Origin: Salinimicrobium catena
GTDB lineage: Bacteria > Bacteroidota > Bacteroidia > Flavobacteriales > Flavobacteriaceae
Direction of reading: 5' to 3'
NCBI RefSeq assembly: GCF_900102915.1
Contig: NZ_FNGG01000002.1
Span: forward strand, 1 to 64,000
Length of the DNA: 64,000 bases
Numbering within the stretch: the first letter of the stretch is position 1; the number at the start of each line of letters is the position of its first letter. This document shows, in pieces, positions 35,109-44,045 of this stretch. A program made the position numbers and the translations under genes. The notes beneath the pieces were generated by a model that made no database searches, was not told the DNA's origin, and saw nothing but the letters and a program-made list of their open reading frames with translations.

Positions 35109-36638
35109 ATGAAGATCTTTTCGGCCAATCAACTTCGAGAGGCAGACCGCCTAACCATTGAGAAACAGCAGATATCCTCTAATGATCTCATGGAAAGAGC
35201 GGCGACCCTGGTGTTCGAGGAGATCCATAAACGTTTGGAAGGTGCCGATATTCCCGTGAAGATATTCTGCGGAATAGGAAATAACGGAGGAGACGGCCTG
35301 GTCATAGGAAGGCTGCTGCTGGAGCAGGGTTACGATGTCACCATTTACATAGTGAACTACAGCGACCAGCGATCAAAGGATTTTCTGATCAATTACGACC
35401 GGGTCAAGAACATGACTAAAAAGTGGCCCGTGCTGCTGAAGTCTGAAGATGACTTTCCAGAGATCAACGTTGGAGATTTTGTCCTGGATGCCATTTTTGG
35501 AGTAGGCCTTAACCGGCCCCTGGTGGACTGGGTGGAAAACCTGGTACGGCACATTAACGATTCCGGCGCTTTCGTGCTGGCCGTTGATATGCCTTCGGGC
35601 TTAATGGCCGATGAACCTATGCCGTCCAAAAGTGTCATTATCAAGGCAAATTATACGATCAGCTTTCAGTCAGCCAAACTCTCTTTTTTTCTTCCCGATA
35701 CTGCGGAAAATATAGGTGAGCTGCAGATCCTGGATATAGGTCTTGATAGGGAATACCTGCAAAAGACTGATGGGGTGGCCCAGCTTATAGGGAAACAGGA
35801 GGCAAAAGCTCTTTACAGACCCCGTAATAAATTCTCCCATAAAGGAACCTTCGGCCATGCATTAATGGTAGGAGGAAGTTATGGTAAAATAGGCAGCATT
35901 TGTCTCGCAAGTACAGCAGCTTTAAAAGCAGGTGCCGGAATGGTCACCATTTTTGCTCCTGCCTGCGGATATGAGATCTTGCAAACTGCACTGCCGGAAG
36001 CAATGGTGATCACAGATCCCGACGACAAAATCCTGACCGATATTCAGTATGAGCTGGAACCCGCCGCCACTGGATTTGGAGTAGGCGTGGGAACAGATCA
36101 GCAGACGGAGAAAGCGATGGAGCAATTGCTTCGGAAAAATAAGAAACCCATTGTCATTGATGCCGATGGCCTAAACATACTTTCGCGAAATAAAGAACTT
36201 TTTGAATTGTTGCCGGAAGGAAGCATACTCACGCCACACCCAAAAGAACTGGAACGTCTTATTGGGGAATGGTCCAATGATTTTGAAAAACTGGAGAGAT
36301 CGCGACAGCTTTGCAAAAAGCACAATTTGATCCTGGTCATTAAAGGTGCTTACACCCTTACGCTTACTGCTGAAGAAACTTTCATCAACACCTCAGGGAA
36401 TCCCGGGATGGCTACAGCAGGCAGCGGGGATGTGCTAACCGGAATTCTTACGGCCATGCTTTGCCAGGGCTACAGTCCGCTGAGCGCGGCTATTCTGGGA
36501 GTCTACCTTCACGGAAGATCGGGAGACCTGGCTGCCGAAAAATTTAGTTATGAAGGGGTAGTGGCCGGCGATATCGCCGCACGTACAGGAGCGGCCATAC
36601 TCGACCTCTTTCAAACCCAAAAGAACAATAAAAATTAA
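35109..36638 (+). CDS. nnr: Bifunctional NAD(P)H-hydrate epimerase / ADP-dependent dehydratase
   Basis: 509-residue metabolite-repair enzyme. The N-terminal YjeF_N domain (1-215) has GIGNNGGDGLVIGRLL and DAIFGVGLNRPL; the C-terminal ribokinase-like dehydratase (about 225-505) has KGTFGHALMVGGSYGK, LTPHPKELERL and NPGMATAGSGDVLTG. Together they return damaged R/S-NAD(P)HX to NAD(P)H. hutH begins 28 nt later and may share the transcript. Confidence 0.95.
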   Translation: MKIFSANQLREADRLTIEKQQISSNDLMERAATLVFEEIHKRLEGADIPVKIFCGIGNNGGDGLVIGRLLLEQGYDVTIYIVNYSDQRSKDFLINYDRVKNMTKKWPVLLKSEDDFPEINVGDFVLDAIFGVGLNRPLVDWVENLVRHINDSGAFVLAVDMPSGLMADEPMPSKSVIIKANYTISFQSAKLSFFLPDTAENIGELQILDIGLDREYLQKTDGVAQLIGKQEAKALYRPRNKFSHKGTFGHALMVGGSYGKIGSICLASTAALKAGAGMVTIFAPACGYEILQTALPEAMVITDPDDKILTDIQYELEPAATGFGVGVGTDQQTEKAMEQLLRKNKKPIVIDADGLNILSRNKELFELLPEGSILTPHPKELERLIGEWSNDFEKLERSRQLCKKHNLILVIKGAYTLTLTAEETFINTSGNPGMATAGSGDVLTGILTAMLCQGYSPLSAAILGVYLHGRSGDLAAEKFSYEGVVAGDIAARTGAAILDLFQTQKNNKN

Positions 36639-36666
36639 CCTACACCATAAATACCCAATTTACTAA

Positions 36667-38172
36667 ATGAAAGATCATCATTACATAAGTTCTTCGGTCA
36701 TAGACCTGGAGGAGATCAAAGACATTATCGATAATAAAAAGAAACTGGCTCTTAGCGACGAGGCGGTGCTGAACATTGAAAAAGCCCGAAAGTATCTCGA
36801 TGATAAGATGAAAGAGAACAAAACCCCTATCTACGGGATCAACACCGGGTTCGGTTCTTTGTGCAATGTCAAAATCACTTCAGAAAACCTTACCCGTCTT
36901 CAGGAAAACCTTGTGAAATCTCATGCCTGCGGAACAGGGGAGAAGATCTCCAAACCGGTGATAAAGCTTATGCTCCTGCTGAAGATACAGTCCCTTAGTT
37001 ACGGGCATTCGGGAGCTTCACTGGAAACGGTGCAAAGGCTTATTGACTTCTTCAACGAAGATGTGTTGCCAGTGGTTTATTCACAGGGATCTTTAGGAGC
37101 TTCGGGAGACCTGGCGCCACTCGCACATTTATCGCTTCCGCTTATAGGAAAAGGTGAAGTTTACTACGAGGACAAAATAGTTCCTTCCGAAGAAATTTTG
37201 AAGAAATTTAACTGGGAGCCGGTAAAACTCCAGTCTAAAGAAGGCCTGGCGCTGCTGAACGGTACCCAGTTCATGAGCGCACACGGAATTTACGCGCTTC
37301 TTCAGTCTTACCGTCTATCCATGTGGGCAGATGTCATAGGTGCATTGTCTGTAGACGCTTATGATTGTAACATGTCACCCTTTGATGAGCTGGTACACCT
37401 GGTAAGGCCTCACAGGGGACAGGTAAAAACAGCTGAAAGGTTCAGGAATTTGCTGGAGGGAAGTGAGATCGGCCGACAGAGCAAAAAAAATGTCCAGGAC
37501 CCTTATTCTTTCAGGTGTATTCCGCAGGTACACGGAGCGACAAAAGATACCCTGAGCTTTGTACACAAATGCTTCAAGACCGAGATCAATTCGGTGACCG
37601 ATAATCCAAATATCTTCGTGGATGCTGATAAGATCATTTCCGCGGGGAATTTCCATGGACAACCTCTGGCATTGTCACTGGATTACCTGGCGATCGCAAT
37701 GGCGGAACTTGCCAACATTTCTGAAAGGAGGATCTATCAACTGGTTTCGGGATTAAGAGGACCGGCATTTTTGGTGGACGCTCCCGGACTTAACAGTGGG
37801 TTCATGATCCCGCAGTATACTGCTGCAAGTATTGTAAGCCAAAACAAGCAGCTTTGTTCTCCCGCAAGTGTGGATTCAATAGTGTCTTCGAACGGGCAGG
37901 AGGATCATGTGAGCATGGGTGCCAATGCGGCTACTAAATTGCTGAAGGTGCTTGATAACGTGTCTACCGTACTGGCTATTGAATTGTTCAATGCCTCACA
38001 GGCGCTTTCTTACCGCCAACCTCATAAAACTTCGGAATTCCTTGAGAAAATGGTGGCAGAGTTCAGAGCAGAAGTTCCCCTTGTGAGGGAGGATGTTGTC
38101 ATGGCTCCCTTCATTAAAAAGTCAAAAGAATTTTTAGAGAACTACCAGTTGGCCGATTCCTTTTTGGATTGA
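36667..38172 (+). CDS. hutH: Histidine ammonia-lyase
   Basis: 501 residues. Deaminates L-histidine to urocanate. The Ala-Ser-Gly triad that forms the MIO cofactor is at 145-147 (GSLGASGDLAPLAHL), and YGINTGFGSLCN and the QPLALSLDYLA segment fit the HAL family. Other hut genes are not beside it, so full histidine breakdown depends on genes outside the window. The last 31 nt overlap the convergent STAS-like gene. Confidence 0.92.
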   Translation: MKDHHYISSSVIDLEEIKDIIDNKKKLALSDEAVLNIEKARKYLDDKMKENKTPIYGINTGFGSLCNVKITSENLTRLQENLVKSHACGTGEKISKPVIKLMLLLKIQSLSYGHSGASLETVQRLIDFFNEDVLPVVYSQGSLGASGDLAPLAHLSLPLIGKGEVYYEDKIVPSEEILKKFNWEPVKLQSKEGLALLNGTQFMSAHGIYALLQSYRLSMWADVIGALSVDAYDCNMSPFDELVHLVRPHRGQVKTAERFRNLLEGSEIGRQSKKNVQDPYSFRCIPQVHGATKDTLSFVHKCFKTEINSVTDNPNIFVDADKIISAGNFHGQPLALSLDYLAIAMAELANISERRIYQLVSGLRGPAFLVDAPGLNSGFMIPQYTAASIVSQNKQLCSPASVDSIVSSNGQEDHVSMGANAATKLLKVLDNVSTVLAIELFNASQALSYRQPHKTSEFLEKMVAEFRAEVPLVREDVVMAPFIKKSKEFLENYQLADSFLD

Positions 38173-38543
38173 TGGGCCATGATCTCCCTTATCCAGATCT
38201 TAGCTTCTTCTAAGGAGCTAAAGATCTGGAAAGGATTCTTATTGGTGTAGAACTGCTTTTCCAGTTTGGCGCTGCTGCGTGCCAGTTCATTTTCAGAAAC
38301 AACGGCTATTGCTTTAAGTTGAGGATGAGCAGCTGCTTCCCTGTATACCATGGGATCTACAGCATATGAATTGATGCGGTTGGAGATATATCCAAAAGCT
38401 TCATTGTTGAATACCTCGCCGGCGAGTTCCAGCACCTTGCGGTTCTTTGGTACGTCCAGGAGGACTCCTTCATTGCATTCGGTTACTATAAGGTTTTCGT
38501 AAATTCTGATAGTGGCGAATTCCAGCTCTATTGTGTTGATCAT
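38142..38543 (-). CDS. STAS/SpoIIAA-like protein (paralogue of 12105-12488)
   Basis: 133 residues from ATG 38543 (MINTIELEFATIRIYENL); an upstream ATG at 38621 adds a stretch unlike the paralogue. It aligns along its length with the product of 12105-12488 (FGYISNRINSYAVDP; PFQIFSSLEEAKIW). The paralogue also begins with a strand of the type HTVELDFSVLQFYD. No function recognised. It overlaps the 3' end of hutH by 31 nt, and fumC lies upstream behind a terminator. Confidence 0.75.
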   Translation of the reverse strand: MINTIELEFATIRIYENLIVTECNEGVLLDVPKNRKVLELAGEVFNNEAFGYISNRINSYAVDPMVYREAAAHPQLKAIAVVSENELARSSAKLEKQFYTNKNPFQIFSSLEEAKIWIREIMAHQSKKESANW

Positions 38544-38604
38544 TGTTTGTAAGGGAATAGGTGGTGAAAATAGGAGAATTAATTTGAACCTGAAAAGGGA
38601 ATCC

Positions 38605-38649
38605 AAAAAAATAACCCTCAAAAATTGTTTTTTCGAGGGTTATTTTTTT
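38605..38649. terminator. Bidirectional terminator between fumC and the STAS-like gene
   Basis: Perfect 10-bp stem AATAACCCTC (38610-38619) / GAGGGTTATT (38635-38644), flanked by A6 and T7 runs. It ends fumC on the minus strand. Confidence 0.85.
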
Positions 38650-38670
38650 ATAAAGATGATGTTATCTATC

Positions 38671-40068
38671 CTATTTGAGGCCTCCAACCATATCTTTTGG
38701 ATTTACCCATTCGTCAAACTCTTCGGCAGTCACATAGCCAAGGTTAACTGCTTCTTCTTTTAAGGTCGTTCCGTTATTATGTGCCGTGTTGGCTATTTCG
38801 GCAGCTTTGTAGTAACCAATCTTCGTGTTCAATGCTGTTACCAGCATCAGGGAATTGTTTAGTAGCTCCTGGATCCTTGGGTGATTAGGTTCGATCCCCG
38901 CGGCACAGTGTTCTTCAAAAGATACGCAGGCATCTCCTAAAAGCTGGGCGCTCTGCAGAATGTTGGCAGCCATCACCGGTTTGAAAACATTCAGCTCAAA
39001 TTGTCCCTGCATACCACCCACATTGATAGTCACATCGTTCCCAATCACCTGGGCACAAACCATAGTAAGCGCTTCCACCTGAGTAGGGTTTACTTTTCCG
39101 GGCATGATAGAAGAGCCCGGTTCGTTCGCAGGAATAATGATCTCTCCGATCCCGCTTCTTGGCCCCGAAGCCAACATCCTGATATCGTTCGCGATCTTGT
39201 TCAAAGATACGGCCAGGGTTTTAAGCGCTCCGTGGGTTTCAACAAAAGCATCATGCGCAGCAAGGGCCTCAAATTTATTAGGGGCAGAGATGAACGGAAG
39301 TTCGGTGAACTTCGCGATGAATTCTGCTACCCTTTTGGAATATCCTTTTGGAGTGTTCAACCCGGTTCCTACAGCTGTTCCTCCTAGTGCCAGTTCAGAA
39401 AGGTGCGGAAGGGTATTTTCCAGGGCGTTCAGTCCGTGGTCAAGCTGAGAAACATAACCGCTGAATTCCTGGCCAAGGGTGAGGGGAGTGGCATCCATGA
39501 AATGGGTACGCCCTATTTTTACCACATCCTTGTATTGGTCAGCCTTTTTCTTCAGGGTATTTCTTAGTTGTTTAATTCCCGGAATGGTCACTTCCACGAT
39601 CTTCTTGTAAACCGCAATGTGCATCCCTGTTGGGAAGGTGTCATTTGAAGATTGCGATTTGTTCACATCATCATTGGGAGCCAGGGTCTTTTCGCCTTCC
39701 CCAATTTTTTTCCCGGCCAGTTGATGAGCACGGTTAGCGATCACCTCGTTCACATTCATATTGCTTTGAGTTCCGCTTCCTGTTTGCCAGATGACCAATG
39801 GGAACTGGTCGTCATGCTTGCCTTCAAGGATCTCATCGCAAACTTTAGCGATGTAGTCACGCTTGTCTACGGTAAGGGCTCCTAATTCACAGTTGGTAAA
39901 AGCCGCAGCTTTTTTAAGATAGGCAAACCCGTAAATGATCTCCAGCGGCATGCTTGCCGGGGCACCAATTTTAAAGTTATTCCTGGAGCGCTCGGTTTGT
40001 GCTCCCCAAAGTTTATCGGCAGGGACTTTGACTTCCCCCATGGTATCTTTTTCGATTCTGTAGTCCAT
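38671..40068 (-). CDS. fumC: Class II fumarate hydratase
   Basis: 465 residues. Interconverts fumarate and malate in the TCA cycle without an iron-sulphur cluster. The fumarase/aspartase signature is [11 protein letters not shown], and [18 protein letters not shown] and [16 protein letters not shown] are also present. The start [16 protein letters not shown] is typical of FumC. It has its own promoter element and terminator, a single-gene unit. Confidence 0.96.
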   Translation of the reverse strand: MDYRIEKDTMGEVKVPADKLWGAQTERSRNNFKIGAPASMPLEIIYGFAYLKKAAAFTNCELGALTVDKRDYIAKVCDEILEGKHDDQFPLVIWQTGSGTQSNMNVNEVIANRAHQLAGKKIGEGEKTLAPNDDVNKSQSSNDTFPTGMHIAVYKKIVEVTIPGIKQLRNTLKKKADQYKDVVKIGRTHFMDATPLTLGQEFSGYVSQLDHGLNALENTLPHLSELALGGTAVGTGLNTPKGYSKRVAEFIAKFTELPFISAPNKFEALAAHDAFVETHGALKTLAVSLNKIANDIRMLASGPRSGIGEIIIPANEPGSSIMPGKVNPTQVEALTMVCAQVIGNDVTINVGGMQGQFELNVFKPVMAANILQSAQLLGDACVSFEEHCAAGIEPNHPRIQELLNNSLMLVTALNTKIGYYKAAEIANTAHNNGTTLKEEAVNLGYVTAEEFDEWVNPKDMVGGLK

Positions 40069-40087
40069 AACGGTTAATTATTTGATA

Positions 40088-40095
40088 CAAATTTA
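40088..40095 (-). promoter_or_regulatory. Promoter -7 element for fumC
   Basis: Reads TAAATTTG on the minus strand. Predicted start near 40082, leader about 14 nt. Confidence 0.5.
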
Positions 40096-40207
40096 CAGTT
40101 TCAGGAAAATTTCAGGGAGAAATTTGCCATAAAATTAATGGCTTTCAAGCTATTATTTTAAAAAGCTGAAGATCACGGGAGGCTTGTGAAAAATAAAATA
40201 AAAACTG

Positions 40208-40238
40208 TTGTGATAACTTGGCAGAGTTTCTATCTTTG
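40208..40238 (+). promoter_or_regulatory. Two-part promoter of the 57-residue membrane protein gene
   Basis: TTG (40208-40210), 20-nt spacer, TATCTTTG (40231-40238): both halves of the Bacteroidota promoter at consensus spacing, with the -33 part one base short of TTTG. Predicted start near 40244, leader about 21 nt. Confidence 0.65.
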
Positions 40239-40264
40239 GCAAAGATTCAAAAATCAAGGAAATC

Positions 40265-40438
40265 ATGTTTGAATTTGATCAATATCTGGGGTTTTTAGCC
40301 TTCATCATCATCTTACTCATCGGGTTTTGGGTAATGTTGTTCCTAACTGCAATCATTCCTTACTGGATTGGAGGGGCGGTTAAAGAAATGATGGATGAGC
40401 GTAAAGAGAAGAAACGCCTGGAGAATGAAAAAGCATAA
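40265..40438 (+). CDS. 57-residue membrane protein with charged tail
   Basis: ORF of 57 codons: N-terminal MFEFDQYLGFL, a hydrophobic core to about residue 36 (one long or two short TM segments, FIIILLIGFWVMLFLTAI), then a tail of basic and acidic residues (KEMMDERKEKKRLENEKA), probably cytoplasmic. It has a two-part promoter 21 nt upstream of its predicted leader and an intrinsic terminator directly after the stop, so it is a complete single-gene unit. No homologue recognised; function unknown. Confidence 0.82.
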   Translation: MFEFDQYLGFLAFIIILLIGFWVMLFLTAIIPYWIGGAVKEMMDERKEKKRLENEKA

Positions 40439-40440
40439 AG

Positions 40441-40469
40441 AAAAGGACTTGAAAAAGTCCTTTTTTTTT
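40441..40469 (+). terminator. Intrinsic terminator after the 57-residue gene
   Basis: Stem AAAAGGACTT / AAGTCCTTTT with loop GAAA and a T9 run (40461-40469), 2 nt after the stop codon. Confidence 0.9.
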
Positions 40470-40495
40470 GTGCCCTGTTCAAAATCGAGAAAAAG

Positions 40496-40523
40496 AAAAA
40501 GCCGTCAATAACGACGGCTTTTT
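40496..40523 (-). terminator. Intrinsic terminator of the TonB-type receptor gene
   Basis: Perfect 11-bp stem AAAAAGCCGTC (40496-40506) / GACGGCTTTTT (40513-40523), 26 nt past the receptor stop on the minus strand, with a T-rich tail. Confidence 0.88.
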
Positions 40524-40549
40524 CAGAGCTAACCAACAACATTAACTAA

Positions 40550-43096
40550 TTAAAATTCTCCTTCTCCTCCTTCCATATCTTCGTTTCCGTTCTCTCCTCT
40601 TCTTCTTTCCCTTTCGTTTCTTTGCTGATTGAACCTGTAGGTAAAAGAGAGGGTGATACTTCTTTGTCTCCACTGGAATTCGCTGTTCCTTTCAAAGCTT
40701 TTGGTAAGGGTATAAGCGTCTCTTTTTCTCGAATTCAACAGGTCTCGCACGTTAAGGGTCAAAGAGGCTTTGTCATTGAACAATTCCTTGCTCATGGCCA
40801 TGTCTATCATGAAAATACCCTGTCTTTCGGTTTGTGCTCCTTCCGAAGCTCCGCGATAGAAAGCATTTGTTTGCCAGTCTATCTTTGCTGGCAGTGTTAC
40901 TTTTGAACTGAATCTTCCATACCAGCTGGTATTTTTGGCACTATAGTCCACTCCATTGTATTCTCCTTCGGTATCGAACTGGAAGAAGTTCACGCTTCCG
41001 TTCAAACGCAGCCATTTCGCCGGGTTATAGAGTAAACCTGCTTCAGCCCCCACCCGCTGGTTGGTTGCCAGGTTAATTGGAATGGTCCTGATAACTTCAT
41101 TGTTATTTCCTTCATCATCTTCAACAGTCGATATTTGTTCGACCCTTTCGAAGGAATCGGTTTCGTACTGGTAATAAACTGAAGAGGTCAAAGTGAGTTT
41201 TTTCCATCTCTTCAAATACCCCAGATCAAAGGCATCTGAATAAGCGGGTTGCAGATTTGGATTCCCCTGGAAAATGTTAGTTCTACTGGCTCTCGACGGA
41301 AATGGATTAATGAACCAGCCACGAGGCCTGTTGATCCTCCTGTTATACCCCAAAGTAACGTTTTCCTGCTCTCCCAATTCGTAGATAAGATTCACTGTAG
41401 GAAATAACCCTAGGTAGTTATTGTCAAAATCGGTATCAATAGGTATCCCGAATTCTTCCTGCAGTTCTTCTTCGGTAAGTTCAGATTCAATCTTTCCTTT
41501 CAGCTGAGTGTTTTCAAGTCTTAACCCCAAAAGGAATGAAAATTCTCCAAATTTATTTCCATATTGAGAATAAAGGGAATTCACGTTCTCGGTGTAAGTA
41601 AATATATTTGTCAGAGGGCTTAACTCAAGATCTCCAGTCTGTCTGTTTTCTAACAGCAGCTGGTAATCTGTAATCTCTTCTTCAAAGTTTCCGCGGTATC
41701 CGGCTTCAAACTGCGCGTCTTCCCCAATAGGTTTAACGTAGTCTGTTTGGATTAGGATCTCATTCTGAGATTCCTCCGTGTAAGTTCTTTCAAGAGGGTA
41801 GAAGGGGGCAGGCTCTGAAGTGGTGTTGGAAAGGATGACCTCATTGATGTTCGCATTTTGGGTTTCTTCGTCTCTTTCGTACTGAAGGTCGGCCGTAAGC
41901 TGGTGTCCGCTGTCATTGAATTTATTGATGTAATTCAGGGCGATCTGGTAACTGTTATCGTCTTCTATCTGGTTTTCCTTTCTCAGGGTCTCCAGCATAC
42001 CGTCCTTAAATGCCAAACTGTTATTTGTAGTAAGGTCTTCGTCCTCGCCATACCTGTAGAAACCGGTCGCGGTAATAGAAGATCTGTCGGTGAGATAATA
42101 CTCCATTCCCAGGCTGGTATAGAAATTTCTATTCAGCCTATCCATTTGCCTGTCCTCAATAAGCCGGTCAAAAGAAGGAGTGACCAGCTCTCCATCAGCA
42201 TCGGTGTATTCAAAATAACGGGTATCGGAATATGCCATACCCGGGGCGTCGAAATAGCGGAATCCGGTAGTGTTGAAAAGGTTGAATTTATTGGTCCTGT
42301 AGTTGACATTTGCTGAAAGTCCAACCTGGTCTGGGTGTCCTACTCGTGCTGAAACTGAGCCGTTAAAGCCAAGGGTTTTCTCTTTTTTGAGGATAATGTT
42401 TAGTATACCGGCGGTACCTTCGGCGTCATATCTTGCTGAAGGGGAAGTGATCACCTCTACACGTTCAATAGCTTCGGCCGGAAGCTGTGACAGCACATCG
42501 GTATTACCGAAGCCTGCCATTGCCGAAGGTTTTCCATTGATAAGGATTCGAACGTTCTCATTTCCACGAAGGCTGATGCCTCCTTCTATATCTACAGAAA
42601 CCGATGGTACGTTGTTCAGGGCGTCGGCCACGGTTCCCCCGGCTGTGGTGAGGTCTTTCCCAATGTTATATATTTTCTTGTCCAACCTGACCTCTACCTG
42701 AGTGGTTTCGGCTGTTACCACGACCTCATCCAGCTCCCCGGCGGCCATTCCTAAAACGATGGTGCCCATGTCCAGGTCAGAATTTATCTGACGGTTTGCG
42801 AAATTCTTGGGTTCAAAAGAAATGAATTCAATGTTGATGTTATAAGTGCCCCTGGGTACCTCTATTGCAAAATTTCCCTGCGGATCTGTAATCCCTCCGG
42901 TAAGTTGTTCCGGATTCCTGGTACTTTGAAATGAAATGGTCGCATATTCCAAAGGAATGCCGCCTTCATCTGTAACTTTTCCCGTTACCGTGTAGCGAGG
43001 CATTTCGGAAGTCTGCTGCGCAAGAAGATTAAAAGAAGAAAATAATAGAAAAATAAAGGCGCTACACCATAGCTGCCAGGGTCGATTCGTGATCAT
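40550..43096 (-). CDS. TonB-dependent-receptor-like outer membrane beta-barrel protein
   Basis: 848 residues with a signal peptide (to LLAQQ). A carboxypeptidase-regulatory-like domain follows (about 35-120, VTGKVTDEGGIPLEYATISF, GTYNINIEFISFEP), then a plug domain (about 125-230, VADALNNVPSVSVDIEGGIS, RGNENVRILINGKPSA, IERVEVITSPSARYDAEGTA) and a beta-barrel to the C-terminus with the closing aromatic SITLSFTYRF, followed by an acidic/Arg-rich tail. It belongs to the OMP_b-brl_3 type rather than SusC, and no SusD is adjacent. The ligand is unknown. Confidence 0.92.
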   Translation of the reverse strand: MITNRPWQLWCSAFIFLLFSSFNLLAQQTSEMPRYTVTGKVTDEGGIPLEYATISFQSTRNPEQLTGGITDPQGNFAIEVPRGTYNINIEFISFEPKNFANRQINSDLDMGTIVLGMAAGELDEVVVTAETTQVEVRLDKKIYNIGKDLTTAGGTVADALNNVPSVSVDIEGGISLRGNENVRILINGKPSAMAGFGNTDVLSQLPAEAIERVEVITSPSARYDAEGTAGILNIILKKEKTLGFNGSVSARVGHPDQVGLSANVNYRTNKFNLFNTTGFRYFDAPGMAYSDTRYFEYTDADGELVTPSFDRLIEDRQMDRLNRNFYTSLGMEYYLTDRSSITATGFYRYGEDEDLTTNNSLAFKDGMLETLRKENQIEDDNSYQIALNYINKFNDSGHQLTADLQYERDEETQNANINEVILSNTTSEPAPFYPLERTYTEESQNEILIQTDYVKPIGEDAQFEAGYRGNFEEEITDYQLLLENRQTGDLELSPLTNIFTYTENVNSLYSQYGNKFGEFSFLLGLRLENTQLKGKIESELTEEELQEEFGIPIDTDFDNNYLGLFPTVNLIYELGEQENVTLGYNRRINRPRGWFINPFPSRASRTNIFQGNPNLQPAYSDAFDLGYLKRWKKLTLTSSVYYQYETDSFERVEQISTVEDDEGNNNEVIRTIPINLATNQRVGAEAGLLYNPAKWLRLNGSVNFFQFDTEGEYNGVDYSAKNTSWYGRFSSKVTLPAKIDWQTNAFYRGASEGAQTERQGIFMIDMAMSKELFNDKASLTLNVRDLLNSRKRDAYTLTKSFERNSEFQWRQRSITLSFTYRFNQQRNERERRRGENGNEDMEGGEGEF

Positions 43097-43104
43097 ACTG
43101 GTTT

Positions 43105-43132
43105 TTTGTTCTTGGACAAGAAAAAGAACAAA
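43105..43132. repeat. Inverted repeat in the leader of the receptor gene
   Basis: TTTGTTCTT (43105-43113) and AAGAACAAA (43124-43132) are perfect inverted repeats just upstream of the receptor start codon (43096). There is no T-run on the 3' side in either direction, so it is not a standard terminator. It could be a protein site or an mRNA hairpin. Confidence 0.4.
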
Positions 43133-43168
43133 GGGTTTAAACCGGGATCATGAAAATTCAACAAAAAT

Positions 43169-43555
43169 TTAGTGTCTCCTGTTCTGTTTGCGGATGCGTT
43201 CTTTGGAAAGGGAGAGGTACCGCTCGTATTGAGGGCCGGTGAGAATGTCTCTCATGTCTTTGTACTCAAGCTCCTGCAGCCGGCGTAAACGTTTCGTTTT
43301 GGCCTCTTCCCGCATTTTAGACTGGATGAGCTTGTTCTTTTTAATGGCGAATTCAATGATCTTCTTTTCCATCAAATTGGCCTGTTTGGCAGTAAGGCTT
43401 AATTCTTTTTCCCAGTACTGCGTAGCTTCCCGGGCAGCTTCCCTTAGCTGTTTGTCAGGATCATGTTGAGTGATGTTCTGGGCTACCACAGCGGCAGTTG
43501 CCATAAAAGAAATGGTAAAGACGATCAATAACCGGTATTTCCTGTTCAATCTCAT
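43169..43555 (-). CDS. Small periplasmic Spy/LTXXQ-like protein
   Basis: 128 residues with a signal peptide (to AAVVAQ) and a very basic, helical mature part. It has LSLTAKQANLMEKKIIEF, where LT-x-x-Q recalls the LTXXQ motif of CpxP/Spy chaperones, and ends in a basic tail (RIRKQNRRH). Such proteins act in envelope stress or metal responses, but the likeness is only moderate. It lies 72 nt upstream of the receptor gene on the same strand. Confidence 0.68.
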   Translation of the reverse strand: MRLNRKYRLLIVFTISFMATAAVVAQNITQHDPDKQLREAAREATQYWEKELSLTAKQANLMEKKIIEFAIKKNKLIQSKMREEAKTKRLRRLQELEYKDMRDILTGPQYERYLSLSKERIRKQNRRH

Positions 43556-43643
43556 GTTAGATACTTTGGTTAAAAGTAAATAAGATAGGGAATTGAGCAG
43601 GTTAATCCAAGGTTAAATCTTCCTTTTTCTGTGTAAAAACTTG

Positions 43644-43988
43644 TTAACCAAGCAAATCTGAAATTTTAGTAGCCGGCCTGCCTACTACAGCCTTATTTTC
43701 CTTGACCACTATAGGCCGCTGGATCAATTTTGGATGTTGAACCATCACTCTAACCAGTTCGTCATCGCTGAGGTCTTTCCCTTTGTAGTTCTCTTTCCAG
43801 ATCTTTTCATCGGTTCTCACCAGCTCTATGGGAGCCATTCCCAACTGCTCCAGAAGTTCTGAAAGTTCCTCTTCAGTGACAGGTTCTTTTAAATATTCAC
43901 GTACTTCAAAATCTTGCCCTGATTCTTTTACCAGTTCAAAACCTTCTCTTGATTTTTTACAACGCGGATTGTGATAGATAGTTAGCAT
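43644..43988 (-). CDS. arsC: ArsC-family arsenate reductase (glutaredoxin type)
   Basis: 114 residues, thioredoxin fold. The catalytic cysteine is in YHNPRCKKSREG (C10), and the C-terminal arginine pair typical of ArsC is near LIQRPIVVKENKAVVGRP. Reduces arsenate with glutathione/glutaredoxin, or is a Spx/YffB-like relative; no ars operon is present, so arsenic detoxification is not certain. A hairpin separates it from prfB. Confidence 0.85.
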   Translation of the reverse strand: MLTIYHNPRCKKSREGFELVKESGQDFEVREYLKEPVTEEELSELLEQLGMAPIELVRTDEKIWKENYKGKDLSDDELVRVMVQHPKLIQRPIVVKENKAVVGRPATKISDLLG

Positions 43989-44012
43989 TTATCTCGTATT
44001 TATATTTTCAAA

Positions 44013-44033
44013 GGGCCGGAGAATTTCCGGCCC
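44013..44033 (-). terminator. Terminator-like hairpin after prfB
   Basis: GGGCCGGA (44013-44020) pairs with TCCGGCCC (44026-44033). On the minus strand the stem is followed by TTTGAAAATAT, a weak T-tract, so termination may be partial before arsC. Confidence 0.55.
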
Positions 44034-44045
44034 CTGAATTTACAA

